A stretch of 17,744 bases of DNA from Methanobacteriota archaeon. GTDB lineage: Archaea; Thermoplasmatota; Poseidoniia; Poseidoniales; Thalassarchaeaceae. A program made the translations under genes and the position numbers. The notes under the pieces are model-generated. The model made no database searches and was not told where the DNA came from. It saw only the letters and a list, made by a program, of their open reading frames with translations. Position 1 is the first letter of the stretch; every line of letters begins with the position of its first letter. Location of the stretch: NCBI GenBank assembly GCA_014384685.1, contig JACNFL010000128.1, positions 1 through 17,744 on the forward strand. The letters run 5' to 3'. Shown here in pieces: positions 1 through 6,576 of this stretch.

Positions 1-125
1 TCAATCACTAATCCGCAATCCTGACAAACGGTTTCACCCCTTGTTTGGTCATGGTCAAGACTCCTACTATTACACTCCGGACACTTTACAATATCTTCAA
101 TTTGTACTGGTTGTTTTTTTGCCAA
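1..125 (-). CDS. tfb: Transcription initiation factor IIB (TFB), N-terminal fragment
   Basis: Archaeal general transcription factor that bridges TBP on the TATA box and RNA polymerase. The window holds only the first 41 codons; the rest lies beyond base 1. The translation contains a zinc ribbon: Cys15-Pro-Glu-Cys18, then the RGE signature at residues 29-31, then Cys34-Gln-Asp-Cys37 followed by Gly-Leu-Val-Ile. This is the standard N-terminal ribbon of TFB/TFIIB. I chose the TTG at 125-123 as start because a GGAG lies 8 bases upstream. An in-frame GTG at 134-132 is possible but touches that GGAG directly. The gene is divergent from the aconitase-family gene. The family call is firm. Which TFB paralogue it is, and whether the remainder is intact, cannot be seen. 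Confidence 0.9.
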   Translation of the reverse strand, partial: MAKKQPVQIEDIVKCPECNSRSLDHDQTRGETVCQDCGLVI

Positions 126-170
126 ATTAATCACTCCTATGCTTACCCTACTACCATTATTAAGAGAAAG

Positions 171-201
171 GTATAAACGGCGTTCAGCCAGGGTTATATA
201 A
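171..201 (-). promoter_or_regulatory. Candidate TATA/BRE promoter of TFB
   Basis: On the minus strand an exact TTATATAA box lies at 201-194, preceded by an A/C-rich CTAAACC that could serve as BRE. A start about 25 bases downstream (near 172) would give a leader of roughly 47 bases to the TTG at 125. A second, weaker TTTATA element at about 176-171 could instead give a leader of roughly 23 bases. Both positions are inferred from spacing only. Confidence 0.5.
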
Positions 202-235
202 GGTTTAGCGGTTTATTTACATCTAATAATATTCT

Positions 236-246
236 GAAATATTAAC
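236..246 (+). promoter_or_regulatory. Weak candidate TATA/BRE for the aconitase-family gene
   Basis: GAAATATTAAC reads as BRE-like GAAA followed by TATTAA. Transcription starting about 25 bases downstream would give a leader of roughly 55 bases that contains both hairpins at 282-311. The box is a poor match to TTTATATA, and the surrounding 215-270 is generally AT-rich, so the exact position is uncertain. Confidence 0.3.
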
Positions 247-281
247 TTCATATTTTGATTTGATAATGGTGATAAGTAACT

Positions 282-315
282 GACACCTCGGAGTGTCTGC
301 CCGTAGGGCAGGTGA
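282..315 (+). promoter_or_regulatory. Tandem hairpins abutting the ribosome binding site
   Basis: Two back-to-back inverted repeats precede the aconitase-family start. The first is GACAC (282-286) with GTGTC (293-297). The second is CTGCCC (297-302), loop GTA, GGGCAG (306-311). The 3' arm of the second hairpin supplies the first two bases of the Shine-Dalgarno AGGTGA (310-315), six bases before the ATG at 322. The segment is GC-rich inside an AT-rich intergenic region. The RBS decides the start in favour of ATG 322 over GTG 319. A role in translational control is inference. Confidence 0.55.
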
Positions 316-321
316 AGAGTG

Positions 322-2124
322 ATGGTAGAATTTTGGCCGCCTCAAGAAATCTCATTGACACCTGGAAAGAGAATCTTATTTTTGACAAAAAATCTTGACC
401 TTATTCGACAACAATTGTATAATGGCCTCAATCTATCAATGTCAGATTTCACTGTTGATGACTTATTGGATGATATCAATACTGATGTGATGACTCCTGC
501 TTGGGTCTGTTTTGACCATGACCCTGCTGAAATTGCCAAAAACGCTTATGCTGGTTTAATTCACCATGGAAAGCGCGTTTTTGAAGAAAACGCTCTGATA
601 AATGGTGATTTTGAAGTGATTGTTTCTGGTCACCGAAAAGGAACAGGCAGTAGTAGAGAAACTGCTGCTCAAGCAGAAAAATGGGCTGGTGTCAGAATCG
701 TAATAGCCGCTTCTTTCGCACCAATTCATGAAAGAAACAACATCAATCTTGGTCAATTGATGGGTGACCACAAAATGCTTGAAAGACTGCAAAACGGAGC
801 AACTCTTTCCCTTTCTGAGTTTATTGATAAATATGATCCAATTACAAAACTCATCGTTGAAAATGGAGGAATCTTTCCCTTTGCAAAACAATTGAAATCT
901 GGTAATATTGAACTGCCAACACCTGATTGTCAAGAAAGACCGATGACGATGTGTGAGAAAATTATTGCCAATAAACTACTCTCTAGAAATGGAGTGTCTG
1001 CTTTTGTGAAACCACATAATGCAGTACTCGCTGCAGTGAATGGTGGCTACTCTCATGAATTTACCACAGCACAAGTTCATGAGTTTTTGAAACTTGAATA
1101 TGGAGAAAACTACTCCTTACCTGACCCAAATAAATTTGCTGTTTTCGAGGACCATTTGCTCTATGCAACTGGTGTACCACGGTTTGGTCCATTCGCTGAA
1201 AAAATACAGACCTTACGAAATATGCAGAACCTCTTCCAACAACACACTGGTGTTAGAGATTATTCGGCAAAAGATGGTGTTAGCCCAGGAATTTGTCACC
1301 AAGTTGCTAGGGAGGAATTTATTGATGTTGGGGATTTCATCCAAGCAACTGATAGCCACACCTGCATGGGTGGTGCTTCTAACGCACTGACTTATGGTGT
1401 GGGCTCAACAGAATATGCGAATCTCGCTTACAATCAATTTGCATTCGTGAACGTACCCGAATCTATCCGCTTTGAATTAGAGGGTGAACTCAATCCGGGT
1501 TGTACTGCAAAAGATGTGATTCTACACATTTTATTGGAATATGCAAGCACCTCAGAAACTCTTGACCGGTCCATGGAATTTGGAGGACCGGGGCTAGCCA
1601 GCCTATCTATGGATGAACGAGCAACTCTGTGCAATATGGCAACAGAATGTAGTGCTAAAACAGGTATATGTGAACCTGATGATGTTACGGTTGAATGGTT
1701 AATGAAACGCCGGCAAAATCTCACTGAAGATGAAATCAGGGCTGCTTTTGTACTCCCTGATGAAGGCGCACATTATGACGGAGGGGTGTACACAATCAAT
1801 CTCTCCGAAATTGTACCAATGGTTGCCCACCCGGGTAACCCTGACGAAGGAATCCCATCGGATCCAACAAACGGTGTGAATATTTCTGATATTGGCGATG
1901 TTGCAATTGATATTGCGTATGCTGGTTCATGCACTGCTGGTAAAGCAGATGATTTCCAATACTACGCCGAAGTTGTTGAGGCTGCTCTAGAAGCAGGACT
2001 GACTATTCCTGATGGAGTTGAATGTTACATTCAGTTCGGCTCAAAGGCTGTCAAAGAATATTCACAGAGAATGGGTTGGAACGACATGTTCATTCAAGCA
2101 GGTGTGAAGTTGATTGACCCCTGA
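322..2124 (+). CDS. Aconitase/isopropylmalate dehydratase superfamily enzyme, frame broken by TGA
   Basis: Iron-sulfur hydro-lyase of the aconitase/LeuCD superfamily. The swivel (LeuD-like) domain comes first, about residues 45-190, with the substrate-binding GSSRE motif at 109-113 and a SFAPIHERN segment after it. The large catalytic domain follows, with DSHT at 344-347 and GSCT containing cluster ligand Cys537. Normally the two other ligands come in a CxxC motif downstream. Here codon 601 is TGA, and the CGAC motif lies directly after it in the same frame. As annotated, the 600-residue product would lack two of the three 4Fe-4S ligands and should be inactive. With the TGA read as sense, the protein would be 665 residues, a sensible length. 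ATG 322 is preferred to GTG 319 because AGGTGA is six bases upstream. Aconitate, isopropylmalate or homoaconitate specificity cannot be decided from the sequence. The family is certain; coding status is not. Confidence 0.85.
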   Translation: MVEFWPPQEISLTPGKRILFLTKNLDLIRQQLYNGLNLSMSDFTVDDLLDDINTDVMTPAWVCFDHDPAEIAKNAYAGLIHHGKRVFEENALINGDFEVIVSGHRKGTGSSRETAAQAEKWAGVRIVIAASFAPIHERNNINLGQLMGDHKMLERLQNGATLSLSEFIDKYDPITKLIVENGGIFPFAKQLKSGNIELPTPDCQERPMTMCEKIIANKLLSRNGVSAFVKPHNAVLAAVNGGYSHEFTTAQVHEFLKLEYGENYSLPDPNKFAVFEDHLLYATGVPRFGPFAEKIQTLRNMQNLFQQHTGVRDYSAKDGVSPGICHQVAREEFIDVGDFIQATDSHTCMGGASNALTYGVGSTEYANLAYNQFAFVNVPESIRFELEGELNPGCTAKDVILHILLEYASTSETLDRSMEFGGPGLASLSMDERATLCNMATECSAKTGICEPDDVTVEWLMKRRQNLTEDEIRAAFVLPDEGAHYDGGVYTINLSEIVPMVAHPGNPDEGIPSDPTNGVNISDIGDVAIDIAYAGSCTAGKADDFQYYAEVVEAALEAGLTIPDGVECYIQFGSKAVKEYSQRMGWNDMFIQAGVKLIDP

Positions 2125-2319
2125 TGTGGAGCCTGTATTGGTGCTGGTCCCGGTGTTTCAGATAATTCAGAACAAGTTACTGTCTCTGCTATCAACCGTA
2201 ATTTCCAAGGTAGGTCAGGACCGGGTAAACTCTACCTCGCTAGTCCATTAACTGTAATGGCTAGTGCTTTTGTGGGAAAAATTGTTGCTTGGGAACCAAG
2301 TCTCTTTACTAGAGTTTGA
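2125..2319 (+). pseudogene. C-terminal remainder of the aconitase-family gene after the in-frame TGA
   Basis: The same reading frame continues for 64 codons to a TGA at 2317-2319. It encodes the conserved end of the catalytic domain. It begins CGACIGAGPG, giving cluster ligands Cys602 and Cys605. It then has the family's NRNFxGR signature, here NRNFQGR, and a LASPLTVMASA segment. There is no ATG, GTG or TTG with an RBS at its beginning, so it is not a separate gene. The only lesion visible is the single codon 601. A one-base change, GGA to TGA, would account for it, since LeuC-type enzymes usually have Gly at this place. Sequencing error, a real nonsense mutation and translational readthrough are all compatible with what is seen. 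Confidence 0.8.
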
Positions 2320-2359
2320 GTGCCATGGGCAAATCCTATTGCTAACTTATATTGGCTTT

Positions 2360-2370
2360 GAAAATATACT
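2360..2370 (+). promoter_or_regulatory. Candidate TATA/BRE promoter of the topoisomerase VI operon
   Basis: GAAAATATACT at 2360-2370 joins a BRE-like GAAA to ATATA. Initiation about 25 bases downstream (near 2393) would give a leader of roughly 90 bases containing the alternative hairpins at 2418-2461. The box lies between GGCAAATC (2328-2335) and its near-complement GATTTTGCC (2371-2379). Spacing fits an archaeal promoter; no direct proof. Confidence 0.4.
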
Positions 2371-2417
2371 GATTTTGCCAAGTTCACCCCACACTGCTTA
2401 TGACCTGTCGGACAAGT

Positions 2418-2480
2418 CGAGGGTTTTGCCGCTAACTAGCCCCTCGTCATACGGCCGAGGGAGGACTGGGGGGAGGGTGA
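2418..2480 (+). promoter_or_regulatory. Structured G-rich leader and RBS of top6B
   Basis: Three short elements can pair in two exclusive ways. CCCTCG (2441-2446) is complementary to CGAGGG upstream (2418-2423) and also to CGAGGG downstream (2456-2461). The downstream partner runs into G-runs at 2459-2461, 2463-2464, 2468-2473 and 2475-2477, ending in the Shine-Dalgarno GGTGA (2476-2480), six bases before the ATG at 2487. The 9-base string GGTGAAGAG at this RBS also occurs at 311-319, at exactly the same offset from the aconitase-family ATG. The pairing is visible in the sequence. Attenuator or switch function is inferred. Confidence 0.45.
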
Positions 2481-2486
2481 AGAGAC

Positions 2487-4667
2487 ATGGCGTCTACACG
2501 TAGCAAAATGCAACAAGCAAGTATCAGCGAATTTTTTGAGAAGAATAAACACTTTCTTGGCTTTGATACGCTAAATCGTTCTATCATTACTGCTGCCAAA
2601 GAATCTGTTGACAACTCTCTTGATGCTTGTGAAGAAGCACGATTACTACCAGATATTCACATTGATATTAAAAAAGTCAAAGGGAAAGCGGACGAACTCA
2701 TTCTGATTAGCCAGGATAATGGTCCAGGAATTCATCCTGATTCAATTACCAAAGTGTTTGGAAGTTTGCTTTTTGGTTCACGATTTCACACCATCCGTCA
2801 AACCAGGGGACAGCAAGGAATCGGTATCACTGGTGTGGTGATGTACAGCCAACTGACTACTGGGAAAAAAACCCATGTTATCTCTAAAGTCAAGGAAGAA
2901 GCAACTGCAGTTCACGTTGACATTGGACTTGACACGAAGAAAAATAAAGCGATTTCAAGTAACAGAAAAAGAGACCACTGGTTCGATTCAGAAGGGGAAG
3001 TAATTGAACATGGGGTCAAAGTTCAAGCCCACATGAAAGCAAAGTACCAACGTGGAAGGCAAAGTGTTCACCAATACCTCAGAATGACTTCAATAGTCAA
3101 TCCCCATGCATCACTTTCTCTGAAAGTTTACGATGAAGAAGGAGTTATCATTGATGAAGGGAATTGGCCTAGGGTTACTGAAATTCTCCCCCGGCCTGTA
3201 GAGGAAATTCGACCCCACCCCCACGGCCAAGAAATAGGGTCATTACAACGTTTTCTCAGAGATTCTGAGGACAGGAAAATGACTTCATTTTTACGCCACA
3301 ATTTCTCAGGGGTTTCAATGCGGGCTGCTAGAGATATTCTAGCAAAATCTGCTATTGATGAGGCAAGAAAACCAGGCACTATCACCGCGCCAGAAGCACA
3401 AGCAATTCTTCAGGCATTCAAGGAGGTCAAATTACTAGCGCCGCCTACCGATTGTCTATCCCCAATTGAAGACTTACTAATCAAGAAGGGATTGTCTAAA
3501 GCCATTGATTCCAAATTCGTTTCAACAGTCACGCGGGCCCCGTCTGTAGCCGGGGGAAATCCGTTTCAAGTTGAAGTCGGATTGATTTTTGGCACCGACC
3601 TTCCATCAGACGGCCCAGTCGAGGTTCTCAGAATTGCCAACCGTGTTCCACTAATGTATCAACAAGGTGGATGCCTCCTGACAAAATCAATCGAAAGTGT
3701 TGACTGGAAAAAATATGGTCTTGACCATCCCGGAGGAAGGGGTGTCCCTAAGGGGCCAGCAGCGATTCTAGTTCACCTTGCTAGCACAAATGTCCAATTC
3801 ACTAGTGAAGCAAAGGAAGCACTATCTGATAATGAAGAGGTGTTTAACGAAATACGCCTAGCCTTGCAAGAAGTTGGAAGAGGTTTGAGCAACCACAAAA
3901 GAAAAAGTAAGCAGAGAGAAAAGGCTCGTGAAAAATTCGAATTAGTTAACGTGATTCTACCAGAGATAAGTGCAAAATCAAGTGCTATTCTTGGACGGGA
4001 GGAGCCTGACTTAGCACCTGTAATCACTAACATAATGAATGCTGTATTTTCCGAAGAAGTGTCAGAATGGGATAGTGCTGAAAAGGTCATTAAATGTTAT
4101 ATAAATTTGTTCAATTACACTAATCGTCCCCGCCAATACACAATCTTAGCAACTTGGCCCGAAAGGGAGGGAGTTGAGATAATTGATGAAAATATTGAAG
4201 GAAGGCGTGAAGCTAAAGGGTTGAGAAAGTGGAAACTTGAGATATTACAGCCCAGTGAAAACTTAGAAATTTCTTTCTCAATTGATGGTCTATCAAAAGG
4301 GGATTGGAATCAATTTGATGTGTTCTTCCGCGGCTCTGGTGAAATTATCGGGGCAATGAAATTGGATGAGAATATACTTCAAGAAATCAGACGAGAAGAA
4401 ATAGCCGCAATGGAAGAATCAGTAGTAACTGAAAATGGGATGGAATCTAATATTGAAGATCCTATAGATGTTGAATCAAGTGAACTTGATAATGTATCAA
4501 AGAACGCTTTGGAAGATGTTGTTAGTGAAACTACAGAAATTGAGGTCCCTGAAACGCATCACGTGGATGATAATGAAGTTTTGAATAATGAAGAAAACGC
4601 AGATACCTCCCCTAATTCTACAAGACAAGTGAAACTTTTTGAAGAAAATGAGTGGGGTGATGAATAG
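2487..4667 (+). CDS. top6B: DNA topoisomerase VI subunit B
   Basis: ATPase subunit of the type IIB topoisomerase that, with subunit A, passes one DNA duplex through another to relax and decatenate the chromosome. The GHKL ATPase is at the N-terminus: FFEKNKHFLGFD near 16-27, N-box with Glu39 and Asn43, DNGPG at 77-81, and the glycine-rich ATP lid RGQQGIGITG at 107-116. An H2TH-like region follows at about 230-310, then the transducer domain at about 330-510 with NRVPLMYQQGG and the WKKYGL segment. A beta-sandwich-like C-terminal domain covers about 555-640. At 726 residues it is longer than many archaeal homologues. The excess is an acidic, low-complexity tail (about 645-726) ending in a Trp within an acidic stretch. 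The ATG at 2487 is fixed by GGTGA six bases upstream. The stop overlaps the top6A start by one base, implying coupled translation of the two subunits. Confidence 0.97.
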   Translation: MASTRSKMQQASISEFFEKNKHFLGFDTLNRSIITAAKESVDNSLDACEEARLLPDIHIDIKKVKGKADELILISQDNGPGIHPDSITKVFGSLLFGSRFHTIRQTRGQQGIGITGVVMYSQLTTGKKTHVISKVKEEATAVHVDIGLDTKKNKAISSNRKRDHWFDSEGEVIEHGVKVQAHMKAKYQRGRQSVHQYLRMTSIVNPHASLSLKVYDEEGVIIDEGNWPRVTEILPRPVEEIRPHPHGQEIGSLQRFLRDSEDRKMTSFLRHNFSGVSMRAARDILAKSAIDEARKPGTITAPEAQAILQAFKEVKLLAPPTDCLSPIEDLLIKKGLSKAIDSKFVSTVTRAPSVAGGNPFQVEVGLIFGTDLPSDGPVEVLRIANRVPLMYQQGGCLLTKSIESVDWKKYGLDHPGGRGVPKGPAAILVHLASTNVQFTSEAKEALSDNEEVFNEIRLALQEVGRGLSNHKRKSKQREKAREKFELVNVILPEISAKSSAILGREEPDLAPVITNIMNAVFSEEVSEWDSAEKVIKCYINLFNYTNRPRQYTILATWPEREGVEIIDENIEGRREAKGLRKWKLEILQPSENLEISFSIDGLSKGDWNQFDVFFRGSGEIIGAMKLDENILQEIRREEIAAMEESVVTENGMESNIEDPIDVESSELDNVSKNALEDVVSETTEIEVPETHHVDDNEVLNNEENADTSPNSTRQVKLFEENEWGDE

Positions 4668-5770
4668 TGAATTCTAGTAGAGGTAAAACGAATGAAAGTG
4701 TAGTTGCTTCATTGCATGAGGTTGCAGAAGAAATGCATAACAAAATGATGAAAGGAACCGCTCCAACAATGTCATTACCTGTAAGAACAAAGAAAAACAT
4801 TGAGTTTAACAAACGGTTAGGGGTTTTCAAGTATGGTAAAAAGCGTTCACTACGTGATGCCACCTCACTTCGTTCTGCCAATCAATTACTTCGAGCTTTG
4901 CATATTATTGAATTTATTGAGGAGATGATTGACAATGGTAAATCCTCAACTCTGAGAGAGATGTACTATATTTCCGAAGCATGGGGACATGGCAAATTTG
5001 GCAGTCAAAACGAAAGTAACAATCTTGCTGAAGACCTTGAAATTGTCACAAAATGTATGCGTGAGGATTTCAAACTAAGACCAGAAGAAGATGGTGCGAG
5101 AATGATTGGGGACATCACTATCAACGAACGAAATCGAAAAGGAGACTGGATGACAATAAACGCTCGTGACGATGTCGGCGATTCCGGATATGGTGTTCCT
5201 TACAATGTTGAATCTGAAAAATTAAGATTGATTGCAAATGATGTAGATTTCATTATGGCAATAGAAACAGGAGGTATGTTTGACAGATTAGTTGAAAACG
5301 GATTTGACGAAGAACACCGAGCAGGTTTGCTTCATCTTAAAGGGCAACCTGCACGCTCCACTCGTCGGATTTTGAAGAGGATGAATGAAGAGTGGAATCT
5401 ACCAATAATTGTATTCCTTGACGGCGACCCTTGGTCGTTTAGAATATTCGCTAGTATTGCATATGGGGCGATTAAGACTGCCCATATCTCTGAATATTTA
5501 GCTACACCATCCGCAACATATCTCGGAATCACTGCTGATGATATTATGGCTTACGACCTCCCTGCTGATGATTTATCCAGTAAGGACATTGAAGCCTTGA
5601 AGGCGGAATTAAGTGACCCACGGTTTGCAGATGGGTGGTGGCAGGACCAAATCAATATGATGTTAGATCTCGGTAAAAAGGCTGAGCAGCAATCTTTAGC
5701 GAAGTATGGTCTTGACTTCGTAACTGACACATATCTACCTGAAAAGTTAGCCAAGGAAGGGCTAATCTAA
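4667..5770 (+). CDS. top6A: DNA topoisomerase VI subunit A
   Basis: DNA-cleaving, Spo11-like subunit of topoisomerase VI; it forms the A2B2 enzyme with the product of the gene just upstream. The winged-helix/CAP domain carries the catalytic tyrosine in [11 protein letters not shown]. By alignment with Spo11 the second Tyr, residue 101, is the nucleophile. The [15 protein letters not shown] stretch after it is characteristic. The Toprim domain supplies Glu200 in AIETGGMF and the acidic pair Asp252/Asp254 in DGDPW, which bind magnesium. The 367-residue length is normal. Translation starts at GTG 4667, the last base of the top6B TAG, so the two genes are almost certainly one operon. The TAA overlaps the convergent regulator's stop codon. 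All key residues are present; the assignment is secure. Confidence 0.97.
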   Translation: MNSSRGKTNESVVASLHEVAEEMHNKMMKGTAPTMSLPVRTKKNIEFNKRLGVFKYGKKRSLRDATSLRSANQLLRALHIIEFIEEMIDNGKSSTLREMYYISEAWGHGKFGSQNESNNLAEDLEIVTKCMREDFKLRPEEDGARMIGDITINERNRKGDWMTINARDDVGDSGYGVPYNVESEKLRLIANDVDFIMAIETGGMFDRLVENGFDEEHRAGLLHLKGQPARSTRRILKRMNEEWNLPIIVFLDGDPWSFRIFASIAYGAIKTAHISEYLATPSATYLGITADDIMAYDLPADDLSSKDIEALKAELSDPRFADGWWQDQINMMLDLGKKAEQQSLAKYGLDFVTDTYLPEKLAKEGLI

Positions 5771-6525
5771 TCGTCACTTCCAAGAACAGCCCACCATGGT
5801 AGTTGGGATTTCTTACCAGCAATAATTACTGTTCTATCAGCGTCTGCAATTTCATACATCATCCTCTCTCTTACCTCGGTGATGATTGCTTCTGCCCGAG
5901 GTACTTCTAGACGAAGAGTTTCACTCCATGCATCCAAATCTACCGGACGACGTGGTCTTTCTAACAAAGTATGAACGAGATTACGTTCTTCGTATTGAAG
6001 AAAATTCTTATCTACAGTTGAAGATACTCTGCTCATTACTTGTTGATGTAAAGCAATTAAGGCATCTCTCTGTGCATCAAGTGCTTCAAGAGTTTCATTT
6101 AGTTGCCCAACTAAATCCATTGCCTCAGATACTGATATCTTTCTTCGACCCCCTATTTTTTCTGCAACAGGTATTGCTGAATCCGGTAATCTAGAGGATA
6201 ATCTCACGGGGCCGCCCGCCGGCAGGGTTCTGTGATCTGAACGAAATAAGTCTGGACCCAAATCTAAACGCAGAGAAAATGATTGCTTGACTGAAAAAAT
6301 CTTCTTGGGGGGGCCGCCTTTATCGCTTCTTACTTGCTCAGATTGAACGAATCCAGCCTCTTCCAAAACTTTCAGGTGTTTCATCACAGCTTGCTGACTA
6401 ATTTCAAGATGTTTTGATAATTGAAGTGGGTAATGTGGCTCTCTAACTAGCATCTCCAAAATTAGCCGACGGGCTTTATTTTCAAGAATTGTCAAAGCGG
6501 TGTCAAAGTCAACCACACTATTCAA
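5767..6525 (-). CDS. ArsR-type winged-helix transcriptional regulator
   Basis: DNA-binding regulator of 252 residues. The N-terminal winged helix-turn-helix spans about residues 10-75, with the recognition region HLEISQQAVMKHLKVLEEAG and then a basic GGPPKKIF wing. A helical, probably coiled-coil segment follows (about 130-170, rich in Leu, Gln and Ala). The C-terminal 70 residues may form a second helical domain. No metal-binding cysteine pair is seen in the HTH, so metal sensing is not indicated. The start is TTG 6525 (an in-frame TGA lies six codons upstream) or GTG 6516; no strong RBS is visible. The gene lies 51 bases after the Gfo/Idh oxidoreductase on the same strand, so the two are probably co-transcribed, and the oxidoreductase promoter is a natural target. 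Its 3' end overlaps top6A tail to tail. Regulator class is firm; ligand and targets are unknown. Confidence 0.85.
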   Translation of the reverse strand: MNSVVDFDTALTILENKARRLILEMLVREPHYPLQLSKHLEISQQAVMKHLKVLEEAGFVQSEQVRSDKGGPPKKIFSVKQSFSLRLDLGPDLFRSDHRTLPAGGPVRLSSRLPDSAIPVAEKIGGRRKISVSEAMDLVGQLNETLEALDAQRDALIALHQQVMSRVSSTVDKNFLQYEERNLVHTLLERPRRPVDLDAWSETLRLEVPRAEAIITEVRERMMYEIADADRTVIIAGKKSQLPWWAVLGSDD

Positions 6526-6576
6526 CCCAAGGTTGTGTAATCAGTCACCTTGTAAAAACCCACCTGCAATAAGTGA

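Noticed and set aside
2122..2124. Selenocysteine at the in-frame TGA
   Set aside because: Both CxxC cysteines and the GSCT cysteine are present, so Sec would not replace a cluster ligand; the homologous position is normally Gly. No convincing archaeal SECIS was seen in 2320-2486. A covariance-model search and a check for SelB and tRNA-Sec would be decisive.
2122..2124. TGA reassigned as a sense codon genome-wide
   Set aside because: Several genes here end at TGA where the protein is naturally complete (for example 8525-8527, 8532-8534 and 2317-2319), so TGA works as a stop in this genome.
2264..2503. Open frame of 79 residues overlapping the top6B start
   Set aside because: It runs through the leader and G-rich RBS in a different frame, has no RBS of its own and encodes low-quality sequence; it overlaps the recognised end of the aconitase frame.
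5764..5772. Functional antisense overlap between top6A and the regulator
   Set aside because: The overlap is only four bases of two stop codons, common between convergent genes in compact archaeal genomes; nothing indicates regulation.
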